Counted from the first letter of the stretch, positions 1 through 10,714 are shown. The stretch is 64,000 nucleotides of DNA from Azorhizobium caulinodans ORS 571 (GCF_000010525.1 NC_009937.1:2175501-2239500), one strand, 5' to 3'. The notes: generated from the letters alone by a model not told the origin. Numbers and translations are program-made.

Positions 1-1174
1 CGCCGATCAGCGCCGAGGCCGTTGCCGTCAGAAGGGCAACGGTGTTCTCCGCACCCGGCCGCATGAGCTGGAGCCCCCCGATCATCGCTCGAAAGGCATA
101 GGAGCCGGGCACCATCGCGACGACCGCGGGAAAGACAAAGACGGTCCATGGCGCGGCCACGCGGGAGGCGACCTGGGAGGCCATCAGGCCGGCCGCGAAC
201 GCGCCCAGCAGCGTGCCGAGGGCGATATCCCCGCCAAGCGCCATCACCGTGGTCCGCAGCCCGTGGGCCAGTGCTCCACACAACAGGATGGGCGGAATGG
301 CGCGCAGCGGCGCCCCGAAGACGAGCGCATAACCGAGTGCGCAGACCGTCGCAAAGAGAACGTCCCAGCCGATCGGCAGGTTCGCGGTCTGTAGCGATAC
401 CGGGATCGCCGCGCCGCCGATCAGGCTCGCGAGCGACAGTCCCGTCGCGATCGCAAGGACGACGACAATGCCGTTGGCGAGCCGGCCCAGCCCGATCGCC
501 GCATGCCCCTGAACCAGATCGCGGATGCCGTTGATGAGCGGTACGCCGGGCACGAGGATCATGCCCGCCGCGACAAGAGCCAGCGTCGGATCGTCCCCCG
601 TCAGCCGCAAGGGCAGAATGGCGCAGGCGCCGCTGGCGCAGGCGGTGAGGGCGGCGACCGCGGCGGGAAGCACGCCGCGGCGGCCCAGCCACAGGCGCAC
701 GAGCGCATTCACGAGCCCGGCCCCGAAGGCCGCGCCGACCACCGGCCATGCCGCCCCGAACAGCCGCGCCAGCGCTGCGGCCGTGGCCGCGACGGCGAGG
801 ACGACGATCCAGTCGGGATAGCCGCTCCGGTGTGCCTCGATCTCCGCAAGGCGGGCATCGGCCGCTTCGACATCGAGCCGGCCCGCACCGAGTGCGGTGA
901 CGACCTCATCCACCGCCACGAGGCGACCGGCATCGATGCCCATCACGCCGAGGGCATGACCCACCCGCGTGCGGTAGGTGCCCTCGGAGGCGATCATCAG
1001 CAGCAGGCGCTCGCTTCCGGTGAAGAACTGGACCTCGATGCCGAGCTGACCGGCGAGCGTCTCGATGCGCTGGTGAACATGCGCACTGTCCGCGCCCGCC
1101 CCCAGAAGGAGGCGGGCGATCCGCAGCAGGACATGGCCCGTCGCATCGAGGCGCGACGGCGTCATCTCAGGCAT
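1..1174 (-). CDS. ThrE/YjjP-YjjB-type threonine/serine exporter, 3' end beyond window
   Basis: The reverse strand stays open from an ATG at 1174 to the window edge (at least 391 codons). The N-terminal ~110 residues are soluble, with the segment [14 protein letters not shown], as in the cytoplasmic DUF1212 half of ThrE proteins. From about residue 115 come many hydrophobic Ala/Leu/Val-rich helices, with the family-like motif [13 protein letters not shown] near residue 215. ThrE proteins export threonine and serine across the inner membrane. The start overlaps the mqo stop by eight bases; an in-frame ATG at 1165 is the alternative. It is the last visible gene of the fumC-cupin-mqo run. The family call is firm; the substrate is inferred from family. 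The C terminus is missing because the window ends. Confidence 0.8.
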   Translation of the reverse strand, partial: MPEMTPSRLDATGHVLLRIARLLLGAGADSAHVHQRIETLAGQLGIEVQFFTGSERLLLMIASEGTYRTRVGHALGVMGIDAGRLVAVDEVVTALGAGRLDVEAADARLAEIEAHRSGYPDWIVVLAVAATAAALARLFGAAWPVVGAAFGAGLVNALVRLWLGRRGVLPAAVAALTACASGACAILPLRLTGDDPTLALVAAGMILVPGVPLINGIRDLVQGHAAIGLGRLANGIVVVLAIATGLSLASLIGGAAIPVSLQTANLPIGWDVLFATVCALGYALVFGAPLRAIPPILLCGALAHGLRTTVMALGGDIALGTLLGAFAAGLMASQVASRVAAPWTVFVFPAVVAMVPGSYAFRAMIGGLQLMRPGAENTVALLTATASALIG

Positions 1175-2669
1175 CGATATTGTCAATCTTCAGCACCTTG
1201 GCGGTGGCCTTGCGGCTGGCGCTGCAGGCCTCGGCGTCGGTGATCAGATCGATGCCGTAGCTCGGCAGGGCGCCGCGCAGCGCCGGGAGCCAGCCGTCCT
1301 CGGTCAGGCGGTCGGCAAAGCAGGTCTGGAGCACATGCACGGCGATGGCCGCGGCCGTCGAAGCGCCGGGAGAGGCGCCCAGCAGTGCGACCAGAGACTT
1401 GTCCGAGGCGGCAACGAGCTCGGTGCCGAATTCCAGCTGGCCGCCCGGATCGCCCTGATCCGGCTTGATGATCTGCACACGCTGGCCGGCCACGGCCTCC
1501 TGCCAGTCCGCGCGGCGGGCCTGCGGGAAGAACTGGCGGAGCATCTCGAACTGGTGGTGGCGGCTCTGGAACACCTGCCCGATCAGATACTCCTCCAGCG
1601 CGGCATTGTCCTTCGCCACATCGAGCAGCGGCAGGATGTTGCTGGCGGTGATCGAGCCAAACAGATCGGTCAGGGAGCCGCGCTTCAGGAACTTCGTCGA
1701 GAAGCCGGCGTAGGGGCCAAACAGGAGCGAGGTCTTGCCGCCGATCACCCGCGTATCGAGATGCGGCACCGACATGGGCGGGGAGCCGCTCGCGGCCTTG
1801 CCGTAGACCTTGGCGTGGTGGCGGGCGGCCACCGCATCCACGTCGCAGCGCAGCCAGATGCCGCTCACCGGGAAGCCGGCATAGCCCTTGGCTTCGGGGA
1901 TGCCCGATTTCTGCAGCAGCTCGATGGCCGCGCCGCCGGCGCCGATGAACACGAAGCCGGCCGTGATCTGCTGGCGGGTACCGTCCACCGTGTCCTCGAA
2001 GGTCACGGTCCAGATGCCGTCGTCGCCCCGGTCGATGGCGATGACCTCGCTGTTGTAACGCAGATCGAGGCCGGCGGTCTTGAGATGGCCGACGAGCAGA
2101 TGGGTCAGCGCGCCGTAATCCACGTCGGTGCCGGTGATGATCCGTGTTGCGGCGATCTTCTGCGCCGGATCGCGCCCTTCCATCACCAGCGGTGCCCACT
2201 GGGCGATCTGGGCCGGGTCCTCGCTATAGTCCATGCCGTGATAGCAATGGTGTGCCGCCATGGCAGCGTGGCGCGCCTTCAGGAAGGCCACGTTTTCTTC
2301 GCCCCAGACGAAGCTCATGTGGGGGCAGGGATGCAGGAAGGCGCGCGGGTCCGGAATGGCGCCGGTGGTCACGAGATGCGACCAGAGTTCGCGCGAGATG
2401 TCGAACTGCGTGTTGACCTGGAGGGCCTTGCTGATGTCGACGCTGCCGTCCGCCCGCTGCGGCGTGTAATTGAGCTCGCAGTTGGCGGCATGTCCGGTGC
2501 CGGCATTGTTCCAGCCCATGGAGCTTTCCAGCCCGCAATCGTCAAGCCGCTCCAGCATGGTCAGCCGAAGCGAGGGCTCCAGCGCGTGCAACAGCGTGCC
2601 GAGCGTCGCGCTCATGATGCCGGCGCCGATCAGCAGGACATCCGTGTCGGTCTTCTGGGAGAAGGTCAT
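1167..2669 (-). CDS. mqo: Malate:quinone oxidoreductase
   Basis: The 500-residue protein is full length for Mqo, the FAD-dependent, membrane-associated enzyme that oxidises malate to oxaloacetate and passes electrons to quinone. The N-terminal FAD-binding motif [12 protein letters not shown] lies at residues 13-24, followed by the family signature [21 protein letters not shown] near residues 49-69. The C-terminal part has the usual [11 protein letters not shown] segment. The ATG is preceded by GGAGCG at suitable spacing. The upstream cupin gene overlaps its start by four bases (ATGA), which suggests translational coupling, and fumC lies just beyond, so fumarate to malate to oxaloacetate is encoded in one unit. 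No damaged motif was seen. Confidence 0.95.
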   Translation of the reverse strand: MTFSQKTDTDVLLIGAGIMSATLGTLLHALEPSLRLTMLERLDDCGLESSMGWNNAGTGHAANCELNYTPQRADGSVDISKALQVNTQFDISRELWSHLVTTGAIPDPRAFLHPCPHMSFVWGEENVAFLKARHAAMAAHHCYHGMDYSEDPAQIAQWAPLVMEGRDPAQKIAATRIITGTDVDYGALTHLLVGHLKTAGLDLRYNSEVIAIDRGDDGIWTVTFEDTVDGTRQQITAGFVFIGAGGAAIELLQKSGIPEAKGYAGFPVSGIWLRCDVDAVAARHHAKVYGKAASGSPPMSVPHLDTRVIGGKTSLLFGPYAGFSTKFLKRGSLTDLFGSITASNILPLLDVAKDNAALEEYLIGQVFQSRHHQFEMLRQFFPQARRADWQEAVAGQRVQIIKPDQGDPGGQLEFGTELVAASDKSLVALLGASPGASTAAAIAVHVLQTCFADRLTEDGWLPALRGALPSYGIDLITDAEACSASRKATAKVLKIDNIDA

Positions 2670-3061
2670 GCCTGCGCTCCGTTCGGCTTAAAATGCAGAT
2701 TGGTGCCGGGATCGTAGATGACATAGGCGCGGCGCCAGGGCTGATCGCCGATCAGCCGCCAGCGGTGGCCGCTGCCGCTGTCATCCTGCGCGATGAGCAC
2801 GTCGCCGGGGTGGATGGTGAAGGTGGCGCCGGACTTCACCTCGAACTCGATCGTGCCGGCGAGCGTGATGACGAACTGCGGCTGGGGGTCCTGATGCCAT
2901 TCGAAGGAGCCGCCGCTGGCGGTTTCCTGAAAGGAGAGTTCGTGGACGGCGATGGGCAGGCCTGAGGCCTTGCCGTGCTGGCCGGCTCCGATCTCCAGCG
3001 TGCCTTCCTCGAAGAGGGAATTGCCATCGGGGCCGGTCCACATGCGGACGCAACGGATCAT
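2666..3061 (-). CDS. Small cupin-domain protein between fumC and mqo
   Basis: The 131-residue protein is a single cupin barrel. The first motif region holds [23 protein letters not shown] (residues ~53-75), with H56 and Q58/Q60 where cupins often place metal ligands; the second holds [18 protein letters not shown] (~83-100). No enzyme family is recognisable. AAGGAGA precedes the ATG at good spacing, and the stop overlaps the mqo start by four bases. Co-translation with mqo and close linkage to fumC (15 bases) suggest a role linked to malate or fumarate metabolism, for example metabolite binding, but this is inference only. Confidence 0.75.
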   Translation of the reverse strand: MIRCVRMWTGPDGNSLFEEGTLEIGAGQHGKASGLPIAVHELSFQETASGGSFEWHQDPQPQFVITLAGTIEFEVKSGATFTIHPGDVLIAQDDSGSGHRWRLIGDQPWRRAYVIYDPGTNLHFKPNGAQA

Positions 3062-3075
3062 ATTCGTCGTCTCCT

Positions 3076-4530
<1,455 letters not shown>

Positions 4531-4906
4531 GCTCCTTTGCTTGAGGATGGTTGCGGGGCGGGGTCAGATGATCCGCCCGCGGTCGGACGTCCGAGGGGTC
4601 GTGGTCTTTATGGCCTCCTGGCGGCCTCTGCCGGTGGACGCGGTGTGCTGGTCCGGCACGCGTATTCCCGTCCTGTGACCGTAACATAACGGATGCTGCG
4701 CTCGGGTATATTGGTCAATCTGCGGATGTTTCGCATGTTTGTGCGATGATTGACTGATCTTGTGTCGCAAGGATCATATGCCGAGCTTTTAAAAGCACGG
4801 CGAGATAAGAAGCGTGGGATCTTTCAACAGCTCGGCGTGGCGGGGAATTCTTGCGGTGCAGCGAAATGGGTGCGGCGCACGGAACAACGTGTGTTCGGGC
4901 GAGGCG
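4531..4906. other. Intergenic region upstream of fumC
   Basis: There is no convincing gene in this 376-base stretch. It should hold the promoter of the fumC-cupin-mqo operon, which reads to the left, and the 3' trailer of the small beta-repeat gene. The part from about 4690 to 4800 is clearly richer in A and T than its surroundings. It contains the inverted repeat TCGCA-N6-TGCGA at 4731-4746, a possible operator. No clear -35/-10 pair was identified. Confidence 0.5.
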
Positions 4907-5323
4907 CTAGGGCTGCGGCAAGGGATCAGATCCTTCAAAGCCTTGCACGGCGACGTGGCCGTCGGGTCCGACCACCACGCTCACGCGGCGCTTGCCGGTG
5001 CTGTCAATCAGCACGAGGCCGGAGCCGCCGCCGGTGTTGAGGAACAGATAGGACGATGCCCCGCCGGGGCGGTCGAACTTCACGTGCGCGCCCTTGTCAT
5101 CGATCTCGATTGCCGCCACCGGGCCGTTTCCGTCGGGATTGGAGAGCACGAGGGAGGGACGTCCATCCGCATCCAGCGCTAGCCTGGCCTTGGGCGTCGC
5201 GTCGTTTCCGAGCAGCACGACCGACGGCGTACCGCCGGCCGCCGAAAGGATGAGCCGGGGCTCACCCGCGGGATTAACGATCCGGATTTCCTGCGTGATG
5301 ATCGGGGGCGGAGCGTCTGGCAT
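4907..5323 (-). CDS. Small beta-repeat protein of unknown function
   Basis: The start is set at the ATG at 5323 because AGGAGG lies five bases upstream; a longer frame to 5449 begins with an Arg/Ala-rich stretch that looks non-coding. The resulting 138-residue protein has no signal peptide or membrane segment. It is built from short beta-strand pairs ending in Gly-Asp or Asp-Gly turns: RLILSAAGGTPSVVLLGND, RLALDADGRPSLVLSNPDG, VAAIEIDDKGAHVKF and RVSVVVGPDGHVAVQG. This periodicity suggests a small repetitive beta fold, perhaps a solenoid. No function is recognised, and the neighbours do not give one. Confidence 0.7.
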   Translation of the reverse strand: MPDAPPPIITQEIRIVNPAGEPRLILSAAGGTPSVVLLGNDATPKARLALDADGRPSLVLSNPDGNGPVAAIEIDDKGAHVKFDRPGGASSYLFLNTGGGSGLVLIDSTGKRRVSVVVGPDGHVAVQGFEGSDPLPQP

Positions 5324-5553
5324 GCGTCCTCCTGGTGCGGTGCGACGGGCGGCTGGCGCTCGCCGGAAGGGCGCGAGGGCCGCGGCCTTGCCGGAACGCT
5401 GCCCTTCTGGGCCGACGTCGCCCGCCGAACAGCGCTTCGCGACTGACACATGCAGCTAACCATATGGGACGCATATGAGCTTTTCGGTTTGAACGCTCCT
5501 TGGTACGGTTCGGCTGGAAACCGGCCGGTGGCCGACATCCAGCCGCGACAAGG

Positions 5554-6207
5554 TCAGGCGGCACGGTCGAGCAGATGCTCCACCGCGCACGGAATGGGAC
5601 CAAGGACGGGCACCGGAAAGAGAGGGCGCAGCCGGTCTGCCGCCGCCCCCAGCGGCCCGCCGCCGATGATGACGGCCTCTGCGCCGTCGTCCTCGATGCT
5701 GAGGCGCACCAGTTCACCGAGGGTGCGATCAAGGGCTTCGGCGTTCCCGGCCAGCGCCCGCGCATCGCCATCCGAGCAGCGCGCACCGGCATAGAGACCG
5801 CCCAGCCCGAGCGCCTCGGCCTTGGCGGCAATGTGGTCGAGGAGGTCCGGCGTGACCGTCGCCACCGAGAAGCGCCTTCCGCCTCTGGCGGCAGCGAGCA
5901 TCGATGCTTCGCAGATGCCGACGACCGGAACATCGACCTGTGCGCGCAGGGCATCGAGGCCCGGATCGCCATAAGCGGAGACGATGATGCCCAGGCAATT
6001 TTCGCCATGGGCGGCGCCCAGTTCCACCACTTCCGCCGCCGAGGCTTCCAGTTCCGGCACCGTGACGATCATGGCGGGGCTGCGGGTCGCCGTCGCGCAG
6101 ACAATGGCAACCCGCTCGCCAGCGGCCCGCTCCGCGATCGCGCACATCATGTCCGTGGTCGCGGGGGAGCTGTTGGGATTGATGAGAAGAATATGAGGCT
6201 GTGACAT
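5554..6207 (-). CDS. Asp/Glu/hydantoin racemase-superfamily protein lacking both catalytic cysteines
   Basis: The 217-residue protein has the length and fold pattern of the Asp/Glu/hydantoin racemase superfamily: N-terminal LLINPNSSPATTDMM, central SAYGDPGLDALR (residues 77-88), VPVVGICEASM, and C-terminal AVIIGGGPLG (~179-187). Hydantoin racemases use one cysteine in an ACF(G/D)DPG motif and another in VLGCAGM. Here the corresponding residues are Ala78 and Gly183, so the two-base racemisation chemistry cannot work as usual. The start abuts the stop of the MFS transporter with no gap, so the two are almost certainly co-transcribed. It may be a racemase-fold lyase, isomerase or binding protein for the transporter's substrate. 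Confidence 0.8.
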   Translation of the reverse strand: MSQPHILLINPNSSPATTDMMCAIAERAAGERVAIVCATATRSPAMIVTVPELEASAAEVVELGAAHGENCLGIIVSAYGDPGLDALRAQVDVPVVGICEASMLAAARGGRRFSVATVTPDLLDHIAAKAEALGLGGLYAGARCSDGDARALAGNAEALDRTLGELVRLSIEDDGAEAVIIGGGPLGAAADRLRPLFPVPVLGPIPCAVEHLLDRAA

Positions 6208-7662
6208 TCAGGCGGTCGCAGGCTTGCCCTCTGTTTGCGGCGTCGGTGACAGGTCGTCCTCGACGGACCGGTTCACGTCTTCCATGGATTTGCCGTAGGT
6301 CTCCGGCCCGAGCTGGATGCAGAGCGCGAACACCGCATACATGCCGGCGGCCAGCGCGAAAACGCCCACCATACCGTAATGGTCGAACAGCGCCCCGGAG
6401 ATGGTCGGAATGAAGGAACCAGCCGCCGAGCCGGTGGCGAGGATAAAGGCGACCCCGAACGCGCGGATGCGGGTGGGGTAGAGCTCGGGCGCATAGATCC
6501 AGATCGACGTGTTGAGCAGCAGCACGAAGAACTGGAACACGGCGCCGAACAGCAGCACCAGATAGATGTTGACCCCGAGATAGATGATGGACAGCGCGGC
6601 AACGCACGCCAGCACGGACCCGAAGGTCAGGACCCTCTTGCGGGGAAAGTAATAGCCGAAGCACGATGCCGCGATGGCGCCGAGGACACTGCCGCTCTGG
6701 ATGATCATGGCGTAGAGCAGGCTGCCGGAATAGGTGTAGCCCATGGACACGAAGATGCTCGGCATCAGCGTCAGCACGGAGAGTTGGGCGCCGTAACTCA
6801 TCAGGATGGCGATCGCGACGGCCACCGTCCGGCCGAGATAAGGCATGCGGAACAAGTCCCGCCAGGCGCTTTTCGGCGGCGGCTCCGCCGTGTCCGCCAC
6901 GGTCAGGAAATTCTGGACGGGCACATCGGTGCGGGCGAGCGAACCGGAGGCGAGGCGCGACAGGACCTGATTGGCCTCGGCAATCCGGTTCTGCGCCACG
7001 AGGAAGCGCGGCGTCTCCGGGACCAGCCGGCGATAGAAGGTGACGAGGAGGGCAGGGAGGGCGAGGGCGGCAAACAGCCAGCGCCATCCGTTTTCGCCCG
7101 GAAACAACGTGAAGATCAGCAGGCCGAAGGCGGGGGCAAGGAAATTGCCGAAACCGCCCGCCGCCACGTTCACGAGGCCTGCCGCCGTGCCGCGGAAGCG
7201 GGGCGAGCAGAATTCGGCGAGCATGGTGACGGCGGTGGAGATCTCGCCACCGACGCCGAAACCGACGACCGCGCGCGCGAAGCAAAGGGCCGTGAAATTG
7301 GGCGCCACGGCGCAGGCGGCCGAGCCGATGGTAAAGAGCAGAAGGTTGATGGCCAGCATGACACGGCGGCCGTAGCGGTCGCCAATGATACCCGAGAGGA
7401 GCCGCCCGAGCGCCGCGCTGCCGAAGGTGATGGTGTTGAGGAAGCCAATGTCGGCGCCCGTCAGCCCCCACTGGGCGCGCAGGGCCGGGCCAGCGACGCC
7501 GATGGTGTTCTGCTCGAAGCTGTCGAACAGACAGCCGATGAGGATGAGCAGGATGATCTGTTTGTGGGCGCGGGTGAGGCCGATCTTGTTGAGAGCGCCT
7601 TCCAATTGTCGGATCGCGGGAGACGCGGGCTTGCCGGCCTCCACCAGTGCTTCAGCTGCCAT
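6208..7662 (-). CDS. MFS transporter
   Basis: The 484-residue protein is a twelve-helix major facilitator. It has the loop 2-3 signature GIIGDRYGRRVML near residue 96 and a long soluble loop between helices 6 and 7 (residues ~210-255). The N-terminal ~35 residues are cytoplasmic. The sequence resembles the aromatic-acid/sugar symporter branch, but the substrate cannot be read from the sequence. Translation starts at the ATG at 7662. The racemase-like gene follows without a gap, and an RpiR-type regulator is divergent, so the three probably form a small catabolic unit controlled from the shared intergenic region. Confidence 0.88.
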   Translation of the reverse strand: MAAEALVEAGKPASPAIRQLEGALNKIGLTRAHKQIILLILIGCLFDSFEQNTIGVAGPALRAQWGLTGADIGFLNTITFGSAALGRLLSGIIGDRYGRRVMLAINLLLFTIGSAACAVAPNFTALCFARAVVGFGVGGEISTAVTMLAEFCSPRFRGTAAGLVNVAAGGFGNFLAPAFGLLIFTLFPGENGWRWLFAALALPALLVTFYRRLVPETPRFLVAQNRIAEANQVLSRLASGSLARTDVPVQNFLTVADTAEPPPKSAWRDLFRMPYLGRTVAVAIAILMSYGAQLSVLTLMPSIFVSMGYTYSGSLLYAMIIQSGSVLGAIAASCFGYYFPRKRVLTFGSVLACVAALSIIYLGVNIYLVLLFGAVFQFFVLLLNTSIWIYAPELYPTRIRAFGVAFILATGSAAGSFIPTISGALFDHYGMVGVFALAAGMYAVFALCIQLGPETYGKSMEDVNRSVEDDLSPTPQTEGKPATA

Positions 7663-7679
7663 GGTTCCGTCTCTGGTTA

Positions 7680-7695
7680 TGAAATTATATTTTCA
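7680..7695. promoter_or_regulatory. Candidate RpiR operator, site 1
   Basis: TGAAATTATATTTTCA is a palindrome with 14 of 16 positions symmetric, core GAAA-N6-TTTC. It sits 18 bases upstream of the MFS start, where binding would block transcription of the transporter. Confidence 0.55.
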
Positions 7696-7708
7696 GATCG
7701 TAGCACAA

Positions 7709-7722
7709 GAAATCTCAGTTTC
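7709..7722. promoter_or_regulatory. Candidate RpiR operator, site 2
   Basis: GAAATCTCAGTTTC repeats the GAAA-N6-TTTC pattern. Its centre is 28 bases from that of site 1. Confidence 0.5.
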
Positions 7723-7845
7723 CAGTCGTGAAACGGCCATTCTGTCTATTTTTCTCGCGGTTGCGTGCTTGTCTAATTATTGGGCAGAAAGGCGTCCCAG
7801 CCTGTCCGTGCGTTTGCCGGCCCGACGGATGCCGGATAGGAAGCT

Positions 7846-7859
7846 GAAAATGAGTTTTC
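7846..7859. promoter_or_regulatory. Candidate RpiR operator, site 3
   Basis: GAAAATGAGTTTTC is a third GAAA-N6-TTTC site, ending 13 bases before the regulator's ATG. Its position suggests autorepression. Confidence 0.5.
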
Positions 7860-7872
7860 GTGGGAGCGCAGC

Positions 7873-8715
7873 ATGATTGCCGATGGCCCTTCCTTCCTCG
7901 CGCGGGTCCGCGGCATCCTCGAAAGCCTCAGTCCGGCTGAACGGCGGCTCGGGGATTTCGTCTGCGACTTTCCCGGCGAACTGGCCGCCTATTCGGCCTC
8001 GGAACTGGCGGCCCTCGCGCAGGTGTCGAACGCGACCGTGTCGCGCTTCATCCGCCGGCTGGGCTATGAAAGCTATGAGGAAGCAAGGCGGCATGCGCGC
8101 GCCGAGACGCAGACCGGATCGCGCCTTTTCCTCGCCCGAGCAACAGACGCGCGCGGCGAGCAGTCGGTCCAGGCCCATGCGGCGCAGGGCATCGCCAATC
8201 TCGAGGCCACGTTCCAGTCGGTTTCGGAAGGGCAGATCAACAGCGCGGTCGAAGCCCTGCTCGGCGCCCGGAAGGTGTGGGTGCTCGGGTTCCGCAGCAG
8301 CCATCCTTTCGCGGACTATTTCCGCTGGCAGATGACGCAGGTGATCGAGAACATCGTCGCGATCCCGGGCGCCGGCGAGACGCTGGGCGAGCATCTCGTG
8401 AGCGTGCGCCCCGGGGATGTCTTCGTGGCCTTCGGGCTGCGGCGGCGCGTCGCCCATTTCGACGATCTCTTGGCCATCGCCGAAAAGAACGGGGCGAAGG
8501 TGCTCTACATCACGGACGAGGGGGCTCCCCCGCGCCCGACCGCGGCCTGGCATTTCCGCTGCCAGACGCTGGCGCCGGGGCCGCTGTTCAACCACGTGTC
8601 CGTGCTCGCCCTCTGCCATCTCCTCGTGACGCGGGCCATCGAGAAGAGCGGCGCAGCGGGGCGCAAGCGGCTGCGCGGCATCGAGGCCATCGGGGATAGC
8701 CTGGAAGAATTGTGA
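7873..8715 (+). CDS. MurR/RpiR-family transcriptional regulator
   Basis: The 280-residue protein has the two-domain layout of RpiR regulators. The N-terminal HTH_6 domain (residues ~5-80) includes the segment YSASELAALAQVSNATVSRFIRRLGYESYEEAR. The C-terminal SIS domain (~125-265), normally a binder of phosphosugars or related ligands, contains KVWVLGFRSSHPFADYFRWQM. It is divergent from the MFS/racemase-like operon with 210 bases between starts, and three matching palindromes lie in that gap. It is therefore the likely local regulator. The ligand is unknown. Confidence 0.9.
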   Translation: MIADGPSFLARVRGILESLSPAERRLGDFVCDFPGELAAYSASELAALAQVSNATVSRFIRRLGYESYEEARRHARAETQTGSRLFLARATDARGEQSVQAHAAQGIANLEATFQSVSEGQINSAVEALLGARKVWVLGFRSSHPFADYFRWQMTQVIENIVAIPGAGETLGEHLVSVRPGDVFVAFGLRRRVAHFDDLLAIAEKNGAKVLYITDEGAPPRPTAAWHFRCQTLAPGPLFNHVSVLALCHLLVTRAIEKSGAAGRKRLRGIEAIGDSLEEL

Positions 8716-8747
8716 CGCGCCGCCGCTGGACGGCGGCGCGCGGTTTT
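8716..8747 (+). terminator. Rho-independent terminator of the RpiR gene
   Basis: A perfect 10-bp GC stem (8716-8725 with 8731-8740) and a five-base loop are followed by CGGTTTT. It starts immediately after the stop codon and separates the regulator from the convergent aco operon. Confidence 0.75.
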
Positions 8748-8749
8748 CC

Positions 8750-9535
8750 TCAGACGAGGACCATCCCGCCATCCACCAGCAGCGACTGGCCGGTCATGAA
8801 ATCGGAGTCGGACGAGGCGAGGAAGCGCGCGACGCCCACCAGATCGTCCGGACGCGAGGCCCGGCCCAGCAGGGCACCGGCAGCAAAGCCATCGAAGGCT
8901 TCGTTTTCCTTGTGCGTCAGGCCGCTGTCGCGGAACCCCTTGTCGATGGTCTTCCACATGTCGGTGGCGACCACGCCCGGGCAGAAGGCATTGGCCGTGA
9001 TGCCCTCCTTGCCGAAGGCGCGGGCGGCTGCCTGGGTGAGCGCCACGACCGCGAACTTGCTGGCGGAATAATGCGCGAGCGGCTCATAGCCCTGCTTGCC
9101 GGCGATGGACGCAGTGTTGATGATCTTGCCGCCACCGCCCTGGGCGCGGAAGGTCTTGACGGCTTCCTGCATGCCGATCAGCACGCCCATGGCATTCACA
9201 TCGGTGACGAAGTGCCAGTCGTCCTCGGTGATGTCGAGGAAAGGGCGCGTCTGGGCGACACCGGCATTGTTGAAGAGAACGTCGAGGCGCCCGAAAGCGG
9301 ACACCGCCGCATCGATCATGGCGCGCACATCGGCGCGGCGGCGGACGTCCACGGCGATTGCCTTTGCGGTTCCTCCGGCGGCGGTGATCTCGCCTGCCAC
9401 CCGGTTCGCGGCCTCTTCTGAAAGGTCAGCCACGAGGATGCGTGCGCCATCGGCCGCCAGCGCCTTGGCGATGGCGGCGCCAATGCCGCCGGCGGCGCCG
9501 GTGATGACGATCGACTTGTTCTGGAGATTGGGCAT
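8750..9535 (-). CDS. Short-chain dehydrogenase, probable acetoin/diacetyl reductase
   Basis: The 261-residue protein is a classical SDR. The cofactor motif TGAAGGIG is at residues 12-19 and NNAG near 90. The catalytic Ser lies in NTASIAGKQGYEP and Tyr/Lys in YSASK (~153-157). The C-terminal GQSLLVDGGMVLV is typical. A strong AGGAGG-like site precedes the ATG. It follows acoC by 63 bases on the same strand, so it is likely the last gene of the acetoin operon, where reversible acetoin/2,3-butanediol or diacetyl conversion would fit. The substrate comes from context and general similarity to BudC-type enzymes, not from a diagnostic residue. Confidence 0.82.
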   Translation of the reverse strand: MPNLQNKSIVITGAAGGIGAAIAKALAADGARILVADLSEEAANRVAGEITAAGGTAKAIAVDVRRRADVRAMIDAAVSAFGRLDVLFNNAGVAQTRPFLDITEDDWHFVTDVNAMGVLIGMQEAVKTFRAQGGGGKIINTASIAGKQGYEPLAHYSASKFAVVALTQAAARAFGKEGITANAFCPGVVATDMWKTIDKGFRDSGLTHKENEAFDGFAAGALLGRASRPDDLVGVARFLASSDSDFMTGQSLLVDGGMVLV

Positions 9536-9598
9536 GGGTCCTCCTTGGCCGTCCTGGGTCGGACGGCGCCTTGTTTCTGGAGAGGGGAGAAAAGCCGG

Positions 9599-10714
9599 TC
9601 AGCCGGCGATGTGCTTGAGCAGGAGTTCGTTGACCCGCCCGGCCTTTTCCATCTGCACCATGTGCCCGGCCTCCGGCAGTACATGCACCTGCGCAGTGTC
9701 CGCGAGCGCCTGAGCGTGGGCGGCGGGAATGATGCGGTCGCCCTCGCCGAAGACGACGAGCGTGCGTGTCCCCGCTGCGCGTGTCCGGTCGGCGAGCTGG
9801 CTGGCCTGCCGGCCATCGGGAAAGAGGCCGTCCGCAAGCGCCCGCAGGGCCGTATCGACACCATCGATGCGCTTGTATTTCAGCACGTCGTCCACCAACT
9901 GCCGCGTCACGGTGGACGGGTCGTGGAAGAGATGTTCCAGCACGGGCTTGAGCTCACGCCGTCCGGCGGCCGAAACGAAGCCGGCGATGTAATCGCCATT
10001 GATCTCCGGCCCGAGCCCGGCCGATGCAATGAGGGCAATCGAGGCCACACGGGACGGCGCATCGACCGCCACCCGCTGGGCGAGCGCGCCGCCCATGGAA
10101 TGGCCCACCAGATGGGCGCGCGCGATGCCGAGGGCATCCATGAAGCCGAGCACGGCCGTCGCGAGGCCCGGCAGGCTGGGGTCGCCGAGCGCCTTCTCCG
10201 ATTGCCCATGGCCCGGAAGATCGAGGGCATAGACGGTGGCGGCGGCGCCCAAAGCGTCGATATTGAACAGCCAGTTGTCGAGATCGCCGCCGAAGCCGTG
10301 GATCAGCAGTACCGTATCCTCGCCCTCGCCGCGGCGGGCATAGCGCAGGCGCCCGGCCGGCGTTTCGACGAATTCATAGCGTGGCCCGGCCTCCGCGGCG
10401 TCCTCCCCCTCCTCGGCAGGCACGGCATAAGCGGCGACAAAGGCGTCGATCTCCGCATCGGGCACATCATCGTCCGCGATGACGCCGATGAGCGCCTTCA
10501 CGGGATAGACCGTCTGGGGCTCGCCGAGGACGCGCCGCAGAGTGCCGGCCTCGCCGGCTTCGACCACCCCGGCAATCTTGTCCGTCTCAACTTCGAGGAT
10601 CTCGTCGCCGGCGGTGATCTTCGCGCCAGGCCGGACGAGCCAGCCCGTCACCTTGCCCTCCGCCATGGAGAGCCCCCACTTGGGCATGACAATGGGATTG
10701 ATACGCGCGTTCAT
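9599..10714 (-). CDS. acoC: Acetoin dehydrogenase E2, lipoyl domain fused to alpha/beta hydrolase
   Basis: This is the E2 acetyltransferase of the acetoin dehydrogenase complex, which moves the acetyl group from E1 onto CoA. Residues 1-80 are a lipoyl domain with the modified lysine predicted as K46 in ETDKIAG. Residues ~115-370 are an alpha/beta hydrolase fold with the nucleophile elbow GHSMGG (S206) and a C-terminal GHMVQ histidine. This fused architecture, instead of a standard E2 catalytic domain, is characteristic of AcoC. GGGAG precedes the ATG. The gene follows acoB by 116 bases that contain a stem-loop. Confidence 0.93.
   Translation of the reverse strand: MNARINPIVMPKWGLSMAEGKVTGWLVRPGAKITAGDEILEVETDKIAGVVEAGEAGTLRRVLGEPQTVYPVKALIGVIADDDVPDAEIDAFVAAYAVPAEEGEDAAEAGPRYEFVETPAGRLRYARRGEGEDTVLLIHGFGGDLDNWLFNIDALGAAATVYALDLPGHGQSEKALGDPSLPGLATAVLGFMDALGIARAHLVGHSMGGALAQRVAVDAPSRVASIALIASAGLGPEINGDYIAGFVSAAGRRELKPVLEHLFHDPSTVTRQLVDDVLKYKRIDGVDTALRALADGLFPDGRQASQLADRTRAAGTRTLVVFGEGDRIIPAAHAQALADTAQVHVLPEAGHMVQMEKAGRVNELLLKHIAG

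Noticed and set aside
1335-2717. A 460-codon open frame on the plus strand
   Set aside because: It is antisense to mqo, whose family motifs are all intact.
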